NCBI GenBank assembly: GCA_012270975.1
Contig: JAAXHH010000148.1
Coordinates: 29,780-93,779, forward strand
DNA: 64,000 bases
Source of the DNA: Candidatus Latescibacterota bacterium
GTDB taxonomy: Bacteria; JAAXHH01
Direction of reading: 5' to 3'
Made by a program: the position numbers and the translations under genes. Numbering within the stretch: the first letter of the stretch is position 1; every line of letters begins with the position of its first letter. Under the pieces are notes generated by a model that saw only the letters and a list, made by a program, of their open reading frames with translations, did no database searches and was not told the origin of the DNA. Below are positions 25,263-33,755 of the stretch, in pieces.

Positions 25263-26092
25263 ATGTTCTCGTGGTCCGACCTGCGGGCCCGTTCGAGGGC
25301 GTAGGACGAGACGGGGAAGTAGTAGTGGGTTTCCGCGTTGAGCGAAATGAACCCTTCGGCGTAGGCGACGTGGCCCGCGCTTCCAAACGCCCCGTCGGAC
25401 GTCTCGATGCGTTTCCGCGCATATGCTCCCCCGTAGCCCTGGCTCACCAGGGCGTCCAGCGCAGCCAGCTTCTTGTCGACCACGTCCGTGATATCGATGA
25501 ATACGTCATTGTAATATCCGCCGCGGGCGTCCCAGACGTTCCGCGGAAGACTCGCCGCGCCGCAGCCCCAGTAGAATACCTGCGCGACCTGGTGGGGCGG
25601 ACGCCGGTCGCCCGGGTCGACGGAACCGGCCAGGCCCAGGGCGAGCATCACGATGCGGCCTGCCACGGCGTGTGGGTTCCAGGTGCCGCCGCCCTCGTCG
25701 GGGAAATGGGTGAGGATGATATCCGGCTTCAGCTCCCGCAGCAGGCTGGCGAGCTGGCGCACGATCGGCCGCTCGGGCAGGAGGACGGCGTCATCGGCGC
25801 CCAGGAAATAGACGTCCTCCACGCCGAGGGCGCGGCACGCCGATTTCACTTCTTCCGCCTTCACGTCGGACCGTTCCGCCATCATTTGCTTCAGGGTGTC
25901 CCCGTCCGGTACCTCTTCCGCGTGGAACAGGTCGTCGCTGATCACCTTGTCGTGCACGCGGGCTCCGTGGGTCAGCACCACGCACCCCACCCAGTCTCCC
26001 CGGGCGGTGTGATGGGCTATGGCGCCGCCCGACTGGTCGAAAATGTCGGCCGGATGCGCACCGATCGACAGGATGCGAAGCCCGTCACTCAT
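25232..26092 (-). CDS. PIG-L family deacetylase-like protein lacking the catalytic-base Asp
   Basis: 286 aa with GGAG before the ATG. PIG-L/LmbE enzymes start with AHPDD; here residues 12-16 read AHPAD, so the zinc ligands His13 and Asp16 are kept while Asp15, the general base in MshB-type enzymes, is Ala. The remaining fold is normal (THFPDEGGGTWNPHAVAG with the third His ligand, then SQGYGGAYARKR). It may deacetylate poorly, use another base, or bind sugars. It lies divergent from the MFS gene. Confidence 0.82.
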   Translation of the reverse strand: MSDGLRILSIGAHPADIFDQSGGAIAHHTARGDWVGCVVLTHGARVHDKVISDDLFHAEEVPDGDTLKQMMAERSDVKAEEVKSACRALGVEDVYFLGADDAVLLPERPIVRQLASLLRELKPDIILTHFPDEGGGTWNPHAVAGRIVMLALGLAGSVDPGDRRPPHQVAQVFYWGCGAASLPRNVWDARGGYYNDVFIDITDVVDKKLAALDALVSQGYGGAYARKRIETSDGAFGSAGHVAYAEGFISLNAETHYYFPVSSYALERARRSDHENIEKVSYKYKA

Positions 26093-26316
26093 GACGACAC
26101 TCCATATTTCAAGCAGGCGTAATCAAGATGTTCGAACGGGTATGCGGAACGCTTGACTGTGGCCGATAGAAAGGCTTTCTTGTCCCAGAATCACCGGCGG
26201 ACCGAATTGTCGGCAGACGACGAGGAGATCCGGTTTTCGGTGGTGCCGAAAGTTCAGATAAATCGGAATATAGATGGTCCCCCCTGCCCGTCAACAGGAT
26301 TTTCCACAGGGCGTCC

Positions 26317-27546
26317 ATGTTCGCGCGGCTTGGCTCACGCTGGAAAGCGGCCCGCCTGCTTTCCATCCCCGACTTCCGTAACCTCTGGATCTCCAGCAGC
26401 ATCTGGTGGCAGACGCGCTGGATGGATGAACTGATCGTCGGCTGGGTCGTGCTGGAACTGACCGACTCGGCCGGCATGGTGGCGCTGGTCAGTTTCTGCC
26501 GCATGGCGCCGTTCATGCTCTTCGGCCCCTTCTTCAGCACAGTGGTCCGGTACGTGAGCTACCGGTGGCTGATCGTCAACGCCCAGTTCATCAACTGCAT
26601 CGTCAACGGCCTCTTCTGGGTCCTCGCCTTCCTCGGCGACCTCGCCTTCTGGCACGTCGTTCTCGGCTCCATCCTGATCGGCTTCGGCAGCGCTTACGAC
26701 TGGTCCTCCCGCAGGGCGCTCATACCGGACCTGGTGGGCAAGGACCGGACGACGGACGCCATGATCCTGGAGACGGTGCCCCAGAACATCTCCCGGCTGA
26801 TCGGTCCGCTCATGAGCGGCGTCCTGCTCGAGTTCGCCGGAGTGCAGGGCGGCTTCCTGGCCCTCTTCCTCATGCAGGTCGTCCAGATCATCGTCATCGT
26901 GCGGCTTTCCGCCGATACGGACCGGAAGGACCGCAAGAAAGGCCGGCTCGGCCCCCGGAAGGACCTGCTGCTCGCATACCGGTACGCCCGCCGGAACCCC
27001 CGGATCTCGGGGGTGCTGATCATCACTTTTCTCATGAACGCCTTCGCCTTCTCCTACCAGGTCCTGCTGCCCGTCTTCGTGCGGGACGTGCTCTTCCTCG
27101 GTCCTCTGGAACTGGGCGTCCTGGGCGCCGGCGCCGGCATCGGCTCCATCCTCGGCATCGCCCTGATAGACCGGCTCGGACAGTACTACCGGGAAGGAAT
27201 CGTCTTCACCATCAGTTCCCTGCTCAACGCCGTGGCCACGATGATCTTCGCCCTCTCAATCTCCTTCCCGCTTTCTCTGGCCATGTTGATCCTGGTGGGC
27301 ATCGGCCAGACCGGGTTCAGCATCATGCAGTCCTCCATCGTCCTCCGCACTTCCAGCGACGCCATGCGGGCCCGGGTCATGGGCCTGCTCGTACTCGCCA
27401 TCGGCGGCGGTCCGCCGGGCCGGTTGCTGGTCGGCGCGCTCGCCGGAATCGCCGGCGCGCCCCTGGCCCTTGCTACGTGCGCAGGGATCGCGAGCGTGGG
27501 CGTCGTGAGCGTGTTGTGGCGGCTGGGGGGTATGCGGAGAGACTGA
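26317..27546 (+). CDS. MFS transporter, exporter-like
   Basis: 409 aa with about 10-12 hydrophobic segments, a cytoplasmic basic loop after the sixth (TDRKDRKKGRLGPRKD) and the cytoplasmic R/D-rich loop between segments 2 and 3 (RWLIVNAQF). This layout resembles the EntS/MFS_3 exporter group. Substrate unknown. The upstream region 26093-26316 is divergent and carries no clear promoter that I can assign. Confidence 0.85.
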   Translation: MFARLGSRWKAARLLSIPDFRNLWISSSIWWQTRWMDELIVGWVVLELTDSAGMVALVSFCRMAPFMLFGPFFSTVVRYVSYRWLIVNAQFINCIVNGLFWVLAFLGDLAFWHVVLGSILIGFGSAYDWSSRRALIPDLVGKDRTTDAMILETVPQNISRLIGPLMSGVLLEFAGVQGGFLALFLMQVVQIIVIVRLSADTDRKDRKKGRLGPRKDLLLAYRYARRNPRISGVLIITFLMNAFAFSYQVLLPVFVRDVLFLGPLELGVLGAGAGIGSILGIALIDRLGQYYREGIVFTISSLLNAVATMIFALSISFPLSLAMLILVGIGQTGFSIMQSSIVLRTSSDAMRARVMGLLVLAIGGGPPGRLLVGALAGIAGAPLALATCAGIASVGVVSVLWRLGGMRRD

Positions 27547-27663
27547 GGCGCGGAAGGGCTGAGGAGGGGGCGACGCGTTAAGGCGGAGCCGAGGGTTCCG
27601 GTGGTGTAGCCGGGCCAAAGCCGGCAAGTTCAGTTGCGACGCGTCGAGCCCTGTCTGACGCAC

Positions 27664-29046
27664 CTACCGCAGCCAGCCTATCCGGTCCTTGCGCCAGCCC
27701 AGCCGGTCGAGGTGGTCCGCCCGGATTGCCTCGATATGCCGGGTGTGCAGGGCCTGTTTCTCCTCGGTCCACCGATACTGCTCCAGCAGATCGGCGTCCA
27801 ACTCGACGCCCAGCCCGTGTCCCTCCGGAACACGCAGGCACCCGTCCTCGTAGGGCCTCTTGCCGCCCTTGATGACGTCGCCCACCCACTGGTTGTAGTG
27901 GGCGTCCAGGCCGTGGAGCGACATGGGCATGGTCCCGTTGCCGTGCACGATGTGGTACGGAATGGTGTAGGGGAAAGCGAAGGCCGCGACGTGGAGGCGT
28001 ATCGCCGTGCCCGGACCCAGTTCGTAGGCGCTGTGCATGCCCAGTTCCATGCCCATGAACCGGGCGGTGTCGTAGTACCGCTTGAGGGCCAGCGGCCCCG
28101 CGTAGGCGTCCGGCGCGGACACGTCGGCGGCCACGTGGCGGCGCATGACGTCGAGATCCAGCGGCTGGTCCAGCGTCTCGTCGCCGTACCGGCCGGAAAC
28201 GTAGGAGCCGTAGGGACGGGGCGCCGCGTCCCTACGGAGCGGCGGCAGCCAGGCATGGGAGGATATGGGGATACTGCTCATGAGTCGCAGCCGGTGGCCG
28301 GCGCGGAAGATGTTCTCGTACAAGCCGCCGACCGGCTCCTCGATCCATTCGATCCGGCAGTCTTCCACCCCCTGCATGAACCGCAGGGCTTCGCTCTCGC
28401 TCCACGACGCGTGGGGATCGACGCGGATATCCACGTCGAAGCCGGCCTCGTCGCGGATGTTGTGGACGAGCTCGATGTACCGATGGGGCTCGAAATCACA
28501 CATGGACAGCTTGATGATCCTGAAAGTCTCGTCCTCCATGAGCGACTTCACGTGGCGCGGATAGGTATCGAAGGTCACCTCGTTCTCGCCGTTGACATCG
28601 GGAAAGCGGTACCAGGTATAGGCCGCGATGGGGATCTTCGTGACCACGGGCGTATCCAGTTCGAAGACCTCGCGCAGGTACCGGTAGAGCGGCTTGCCGG
28701 CGATCTTGCCGGCCAGGTCCCAGTAGGCCAGTCCCATCAATCCGCGGATTTCAGGATCGAAGGGGTTTTTATCCAGGACCCGGGAACGCAGCTCGTCGGC
28801 CTCGCTGGACAAACCTTCGGCTACGCCCACCAGGCCCTGGTCAGTTTCGAATTCGGCGAATGAGAACCCTTCCGCGGACCCGTCCCATCGCTTCGTGCCC
28901 CGCCAGGGCATCAGCACGCGCCAGGTGCGCACGTCCGTGATCTTCAGCCCGGCCGCGTGGCCGCTCGCGTTGATGTGACCCTGGCGGGCCTTGATGTCGG
29001 CCACGTTTTCCCGGTCGAAGGCGGCGATGGCGTCCACGTCATACAT
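27664..29046 (-). CDS. enolase superfamily (mandelate racemase/muconate lactonizing enzyme-like)
   Basis: 460 aa. The capping domain includes GLMGLAYWDLAGKIAGKPL; in the barrel FRIIKLSM has the candidate catalytic Lys, DIRVDPHASW and IEWIEEPVGG carry metal ligands, and AYELGPG is near the C-terminal end. A downstream His in MELGMHSAY may be the second base. Typical substrates are sugar acids; which one is unknown. It is followed convergently by the MFS gene with a small GCCGG/CCGGC stem between them. Confidence 0.83.
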   Translation of the reverse strand: MYDVDAIAAFDRENVADIKARQGHINASGHAAGLKITDVRTWRVLMPWRGTKRWDGSAEGFSFAEFETDQGLVGVAEGLSSEADELRSRVLDKNPFDPEIRGLMGLAYWDLAGKIAGKPLYRYLREVFELDTPVVTKIPIAAYTWYRFPDVNGENEVTFDTYPRHVKSLMEDETFRIIKLSMCDFEPHRYIELVHNIRDEAGFDVDIRVDPHASWSESEALRFMQGVEDCRIEWIEEPVGGLYENIFRAGHRLRLMSSIPISSHAWLPPLRRDAAPRPYGSYVSGRYGDETLDQPLDLDVMRRHVAADVSAPDAYAGPLALKRYYDTARFMGMELGMHSAYELGPGTAIRLHVAAFAFPYTIPYHIVHGNGTMPMSLHGLDAHYNQWVGDVIKGGKRPYEDGCLRVPEGHGLGVELDADLLEQYRWTEEKQALHTRHIEAIRADHLDRLGWRKDRIGWLR

Positions 29047-29071
29047 GGCGGGTTCTCCCTTGGTAGTCCGG

Positions 29072-29476
29072 TCACTCCTCGAACGGATTGAGCGTCTGCA
29101 CGCCCAGCCGACCGAAATCGCCGGTGTTCCGTGTCACGACGATCAGACGGTGAACCACGGCCGTAGCCGCGATCATGGCGTCTGTCATGCGTATGTCCCA
29201 TCGGCGGTACAGGAGCCTTCCCCACACGCGGAAGACCGCCGGATCCATGGGAAGTATACGGTCGGTATCCACCAACATCCCCAGCCAGGATTCCAACTCC
29301 GCCGCCCGGGAAGCATCCGTTGCGCGGGTGAACTCGATGCCCGTCTGGACTTCGCCCACAGTCACCGCGGAAAGGTACACCTGGTCCGGGGCTGCGCCCG
29401 AAAACCACTGCAGCGCGCCCGGATGGGGTTGATTCCTGCGAAGTTCCGATACGACGTCGGTATCGAGGAGATACAT
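29072..29476 (-). CDS. PIN-domain toxin, VapC/FitB-like
   Basis: 134 aa starting MYLLDTDVVSELRR at 29476. The acidic PIN residues are the Asp of LLDTDV, the Glu of VGEVQTGIEF, the Asp of RMTDAMIAATA and the Asp of TRNTGDF. PIN toxins are ribonucleases. Its start lies four bases after the stop of the Phd-like antitoxin, the standard two-gene operon order. It shares its strand with the enolase-superfamily gene but is probably a separate unit. Confidence 0.88.
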   Translation of the reverse strand: MYLLDTDVVSELRRNQPHPGALQWFSGAAPDQVYLSAVTVGEVQTGIEFTRATDASRAAELESWLGMLVDTDRILPMDPAVFRVWGRLLYRRWDIRMTDAMIAATAVVHRLIVVTRNTGDFGRLGVQTLNPFEE

Positions 29477-29480
29477 GAGG

Positions 29481-29741
29481 TCAGTCCGGGTCCGCGGTTC
29501 CGCTTGATCGGCGTTTTTCACTCAGCGGAGTCAGGGATTCGGTGCGCGCTTCCGGCGAGAGCAGCAGATCCTGCAGGCCGGTCCTGGACGACCGCTTCAT
29601 CCGTTCCCACTCCTCGAAGGAAACCAGGACCGCCGTTTTCACGCCCCGCTTGGTCACGACCTGCGGGCCCGCGGTCCGGCTGGTTTCGAGCAGTTCGCTG
29701 AACTTCGCCTTCGCTTCCTGGACCTGCCATTCCCTGTCCAT
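29481..29741 (-). CDS. Phd/YefM family antitoxin
   Basis: 86 aa from ATG 29741, with AGGAGG just upstream. WQVQEAKAKFSELLETSRTAGPQVVTKRG is the Phd/YefM DNA-binding fold, followed by AVLVSFEEWERM. The C-terminal tail binds the toxin. It is expected to repress its own promoter together with VapC, and a palindromic operator lies upstream. Confidence 0.88.
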   Translation of the reverse strand: MDREWQVQEAKAKFSELLETSRTAGPQVVTKRGVKTAVLVSFEEWERMKRSSRTGLQDLLLSPEARTESLTPLSEKRRSSGTADPD

Positions 29742-29794
29742 GAAGCCTCCTGATCGGATATTGATGTTTCTCAAATGGATCGAAAAACAATATC

Positions 29795-29831
29795 TAACTA
29801 GTCAGATAACTAGTTATTTCTATAAAGTCAA
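29795..29831 (-). promoter_or_regulatory. promoter and operator of the toxin-antitoxin pair
   Basis: On the minus strand TTGACT (29826-29831), a 17-base spacer and TATCTG (29803-29808) make a good promoter. Overlapping it are a perfect 12-bp palindrome ATAACTAGTTAT (29806-29817) and a second TAACTAGT copy (29795-29802) 12 bases away, a typical antitoxin operator spaced by about one helical turn. Confidence 0.65.
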
Positions 29832-29993
29832 GAGAAATCCGCAGAATCCTGCACAAAATAACAGGCACCGTCCATCCCGATTCGATCTGACTTATCCCTT
29901 GCTTAGTCCTTTCTGCGGAGTTTAATTCGATGCTACGTACGCCGGAACGCACTCGCTTTGTACGTGGCATTTAACTCCAAAATCGGAAACGGC

Positions 29994-30797
29994 ATGACCA
30001 CCGGTACAATCCCCCTGGGTGGCAGGACCGCGGACCGGGCGCAGATCCAGGAATGGGTCGATACGTTCAACCGCCGGGGTTTTCTCTTCCTGAAGAACGT
30101 GCTGCCGCCCGACTGGTGCGAAGCCCTGCGCGGGGACCTGGAATACGGCATGCGGGAGAACCCGAACGGGCTGAATTCGGACAGCGAGTACATGTCGCTG
30201 TGCCACCGCATGTTCGAGTTCAGCGAGACGAACCGCCGCCTCTTCGACCTCGAACCCATCGTCAGCTTCGCCGAGGCGCTGGTGGCCGAGAACTGCCATG
30301 TGATTCACAACAACTCCTTCGTCACCCGGCCCGGCGGGTCCTTCCGGTGGCACCAGGACGACGCGCCGCACTTCCTGGTGACGGACGGCGAACCTCCGGA
30401 CAACATCCGTCTACCGGTCCTCTTCTTCACCTGCAACTACTACCTGACCGACGTCACCGAGCCCGAACACGGCGGCACGGAGGTCATCCCGGGTTCCCAC
30501 CTCTTCGGCCGACCCTGTCCCGAATCGCTGGAGGGCACCGAGTGGGAGGACCGGATCCACTACAATCTCGGTCCGGCGGGCAGCGTCACCATGTTCAACA
30601 ACCAGGTCTGGCACCGGGGCGGGCCGAACCGGAGCGACCGGACGCGGTACATCACCCAGATCACCTACGCGCGGCGCGTGATCGGTCACAAATACTACCC
30701 CTTCATCGACTACACCATGCCCGAGCACGTGTACCGGGACGCCGACCCGCGCCAGAAGCGTCTGTTCGGATTCCTGGAGCACGGGGCGTACGGGTGA
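29994..30797 (+). CDS. phytanoyl-CoA dioxygenase (PhyH) family protein
   Basis: About 267 aa from ATG 29994. The 2-oxoglutarate/Fe(II) ligands are WHQDD (HxD) and VWHRGG (distal His) with the Arg that binds 2-oxoglutarate in RTRYITQ. GGTEVIPGSHLFG is a family block. Such proteins hydroxylate diverse small molecules. A second, different PhyH gene is at 49421-50212. The following gene starts 90 bases later. Confidence 0.87.
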   Translation: MTTGTIPLGGRTADRAQIQEWVDTFNRRGFLFLKNVLPPDWCEALRGDLEYGMRENPNGLNSDSEYMSLCHRMFEFSETNRRLFDLEPIVSFAEALVAENCHVIHNNSFVTRPGGSFRWHQDDAPHFLVTDGEPPDNIRLPVLFFTCNYYLTDVTEPEHGGTEVIPGSHLFGRPCPESLEGTEWEDRIHYNLGPAGSVTMFNNQVWHRGGPNRSDRTRYITQITYARRVIGHKYYPFIDYTMPEHVYRDADPRQKRLFGFLEHGAYG

Positions 30798-30887
30798 CGG
30801 CGCGGGAGCTATTGGAGCGGCTTGCAGGAGCGCGGCGTTGAGGGACCGAGGGTCTCAGGGACGAATCCGCAGAACAAGGAGTTATGT

Positions 30888-31649
30888 ATGAGCACCATCA
30901 GGCAGTCCATCTGTTTCGGCTGTTTCAACCGGGGCGGCGTCACGCCCGACCAATTAATCCGGGAAGCGGCTAGTATTGGCTACGCGTCCGTCGAGATGCT
31001 GCCGGAGGAGCACTGGGACCAGGTGCGCGACGCGGGCATGGACATCGCCATCGTCGTGGGCCATGCTTCCCTGCCCGACGGTTTGAACAAACGGGAGAAT
31101 CACGATCGCATCGAGGACGAACTGCTGGCCAACATGGACCAGGCCGTCGAGTACGGCATTCCAGGCCTGATCTGCTTCTCGGGCAACCGGGAGGGCAAGT
31201 CCGACGACGAAGGACGCGACAACTGCATCGAGGGCCTGCTGCGCGTCGCGAAGGCCGCCGAAGAGAAGGGCGTTACCCTGTGCATGGAACTGCTCAACAG
31301 CAAGGTGAACCACCCGGACTACCAGTGCGATTACACGGACTGGGGCGTATCGGTCTGCAACGGGGTCGGCTCGCCGCGGGTCAAGCTGCTTTACGACATC
31401 TACCACATGCAGATCATGGAAGGCGACCTGATCCGGACCATCCGGGACAACATCGACCATATCGGGCACTTCCACACGGCGGGCAACCCCGGCCGGAACG
31501 ACCTCGACGAGACCCAGGAGATCTTCTACCCGCCCGTCATGCGCGCCATCGCCGAGACCGGCTACACGGGGTACGTGGGCCACGAGTTCGTGCCCCTGGG
31601 TGACCCGCTGGCTGCGATGCGGGCGGCCTACGATACGTGCAACGTCTGA
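30888..31649 (+). CDS. hydroxypyruvate isomerase-like TIM-barrel protein
   Basis: 253 aa from ATG 30888 with AAGGAG upstream. The conserved blocks MELLNSKVNHPDYQCD, LLYDIYHMQIMEGDLIRTI, HFHTAGNPGR and YVGHEF match hydroxypyruvate isomerase-like enzymes, with Glu, Asp, His and Glu as metal ligands. Hyi converts hydroxypyruvate and tartronate semialdehyde; the actual substrate could be another aldose. Downstream of the PhyH gene. Confidence 0.86.
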   Translation: MSTIRQSICFGCFNRGGVTPDQLIREAASIGYASVEMLPEEHWDQVRDAGMDIAIVVGHASLPDGLNKRENHDRIEDELLANMDQAVEYGIPGLICFSGNREGKSDDEGRDNCIEGLLRVAKAAEEKGVTLCMELLNSKVNHPDYQCDYTDWGVSVCNGVGSPRVKLLYDIYHMQIMEGDLIRTIRDNIDHIGHFHTAGNPGRNDLDETQEIFYPPVMRAIAETGYTGYVGHEFVPLGDPLAAMRAAYDTCNV

Positions 31650-31707
31650 GCGGGTCGAGCAGGTTCCGCGACATAGGGCCGTCACTTTTTTGGCCCCATG
31701 CTCATTG

Positions 31708-32160
31708 TTAACTTTCAATCAGGGATCTGTAGTAGTTCTTGATAAGGTCATTGGGAATAATCGAGCCGGTTCCGTATTTATGGTATGTGATATCCCAGGG
31801 ACTGCCTTTTTTATGTGTGATGGCCGACAAAGTGACACCCGGAGTATCTTTGTACAGGTCTAATACCGCTCGAATGATCTCCAGTTGTTCATCTGAAAAA
31901 CCGAAACTCAAATCTTGTGTGTCGTCTGTTATGGGGTTTCTGCCGAATCGCTTGTACGTAAAATACACACTAGGCACAACCGGCCCGTAGGTCCATGCTT
32001 CCACCGGTTCACTGGTCAACGGCTCGCCGTGTATTCCCAACACCCAACCATGAGACAGATACACCAGTTTTAGTACTTGCATAGGATCGGTTGGGATGTT
32101 GAGTGCAGATCTTTCGAAAAGAATCTGCTCCGAGACAAGCATCGCAGGCATCGAATTCAT
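31708..32160 (-). CDS. orphan Panacea-domain (DUF4065/SocA-like) antitoxin
   Basis: 150 aa from ATG 32160 behind GAGGTGATT. PMQVLKLVYLSHGW and the SEPVEAWTYGPVVPSVYFTYKRFG block are characteristic of the Panacea domain, which acts as an antitoxin to many unrelated toxins. No toxin-like gene is next to it: both neighbours are metabolic genes on the opposite strand. The base composition is visibly more AT-rich than nearby genes, suggesting horizontal acquisition. Confidence 0.8.
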   Translation of the reverse strand: MNSMPAMLVSEQILFERSALNIPTDPMQVLKLVYLSHGWVLGIHGEPLTSEPVEAWTYGPVVPSVYFTYKRFGRNPITDDTQDLSFGFSDEQLEIIRAVLDLYKDTPGVTLSAITHKKGSPWDITYHKYGTGSIIPNDLIKNYYRSLIES

Positions 32161-32324
32161 CTTAATCACCTCTTTGGAACTGTATGATTCATTCGCATAA
32201 GTTAGCTTTGTCCCGCTATGAGAGTATTAGTCGTGATCTGTCAGGAAAAACTCGTAAGTTCCCGTATTCAAAGCTGATCATCTTACATGTTCGTTAGTCA
32301 GAGTTTAAGGACAAGGGTAACCGC

Positions 32325-33170
32325 ATGATCGTTGACACCCACGTACACGTCTGGGAGATCGACCCGCCCCGGTACCCGGTAGGGCCCACCGCGCCAACGT
32401 GGACGGCGGAACCGGACGAGCCGGGCACGGCCGACGAGTTGATCGAGGACATGGACGCCAACGGCGTGGACGTGAGCGTGCTGGTGCAGACGTCGTGGTC
32501 GACGTGGGACAATGGATACATGTCCGATTCCGTGGCCCGGTTTCCGGACCGGTTCGTGGGGCACGGTTTGATCGATCCGCAGGATACCGAAGGGAACGCC
32601 GAGCAGGTCCGGCACTGGATGGAGGACCGGGGGCTGGTCGGTTTCCGTTTCCACCCCTTCTACTATCCGGACGAGCAGATTCTCGTGGCTGAAGGCAACC
32701 GGGCCATGTGGGAGGAACTCGCCACGCGGCACGCGGTGATCCAGTTCCACATGAGACCCGGGGACGCGCCCCAGGTTGACGAAATCGCCCGGCGCCATCC
32801 GGACATGACGCTGATCATCGACCACATGGGATATCCCGATCCTGAAACCGGGAGGGAGGTTTTTCAGCCGATTCTCGACCTCGCCCGGCACGACCGGATG
32901 TTCGTGAAGATATCAGACGTGAAGGGGCGGTCCCGGGAGCCCTTCCCCTTCCGCGACATGCACCCTTTCATCCGCGCACTTCTGGACGCATTCGGGGTGG
33001 AACGGGCCATGTGGGGCACCGGGTACCCGGGCCATCACCGGGAGAAGCACAACTGGCTTTCGCTGGCCGACGAGCTGCGGCTGGTCCGGGAGGGTTACGA
33101 CTTTCTTACGAGCGCGGAGAAAGAACGTTTGCTGGGGGGTACGGCGGCGGAGGTGTGGGGCCTGGGGTGA
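32325..33170 (+). CDS. amidohydrolase 2 family protein
   Basis: 281 aa. IVDTHVHVWEI has the metal HxH pair, FRFHPFYYP and IIDHMG carry further His/Asp sites of the PF04909-type TIM barrel, and WGTGYPGHH holds the C-terminal motif where Asp is normally found (Thr/Gly here), so the last metal ligand may be altered. Substrates in the family include lactones and carboxylates. Similar in role to the gene at 33756. Confidence 0.82.
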   Translation: MIVDTHVHVWEIDPPRYPVGPTAPTWTAEPDEPGTADELIEDMDANGVDVSVLVQTSWSTWDNGYMSDSVARFPDRFVGHGLIDPQDTEGNAEQVRHWMEDRGLVGFRFHPFYYPDEQILVAEGNRAMWEELATRHAVIQFHMRPGDAPQVDEIARRHPDMTLIIDHMGYPDPETGREVFQPILDLARHDRMFVKISDVKGRSREPFPFRDMHPFIRALLDAFGVERAMWGTGYPGHHREKHNWLSLADELRLVREGYDFLTSAEKERLLGGTAAEVWGLG

Positions 33171-33369
33171 CCGAGCACGCGCAGGACGCCAACTAAATCA
33201 GATTAGAGAAGAAAAAACACGATCCCGGCGGCCCGAGTTTCGACTATTTCGATTTACATAGTAATAAACTGGGTATCGCTGGCCTGTTCGAGATCGCCAC
33301 ACCACATGCCAGCCGTTCCCGGGAACTGTTGTATGAACACGTCGGGCTTTCCCGGAAGGAGTCACGAAA

Positions 33370-33741
33370 ATGGGCGCAACCTATGTTACGGTACGAATCA
33401 CCAATCCCGCAGATCCGGAACGGCACTGGGAAGGACTTTTTCTGGTCGACACCGGGGCGACTGATACGCTCGTTCCCAGACCGCATCTGGAAGCCATCGG
33501 TCTCCGGCCCAAAGGCCAGCGGACGTACCAGTTGGCCGATGGCAGCGATCTTGTCATGGACGTCACCACGGCGGACATCGGATTCATGGGTGAACACGTA
33601 GGCGGGACCGTGCTTTTCGGTGAGCCTGGTGCGGAGCCTCTTCTGGGCGTCACAGCACTGGAATCCGTCGGTATTGAGGTAGACCCGCTGAACCAGCAGT
33701 TGAAAAGGCTTCCATCCGTCCATCTGAAGACCGTAGCGTAG
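33370..33741 (+). CDS. clan AA retropepsin-like aspartic protease
   Basis: 123 aa with GGAAGGAG before the ATG. LVDTGATDTLVP is the DTGA active-site loop of single-domain aspartic proteases that work as dimers, and EPLLGVTALESVGIEVDP supplies the usual C-terminal hydrophobic block. It sits between two amidohydrolases. The upstream 199 bases (33171-33369) hold a frame that reads in a protein-like way but has no good start. Confidence 0.8.
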   Translation: MGATYVTVRITNPADPERHWEGLFLVDTGATDTLVPRPHLEAIGLRPKGQRTYQLADGSDLVMDVTTADIGFMGEHVGGTVLFGEPGAEPLLGVTALESVGIEVDPLNQQLKRLPSVHLKTVA

Positions 33742-33755
33742 GAGAAAGGTTCACC

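Noticed and set aside
27547..27663. GCCGG/CCGGC hairpin between convergent MFS and enolase-superfamily genes
   Set aside because: Only five base pairs and no T run; too weak to call a terminator.
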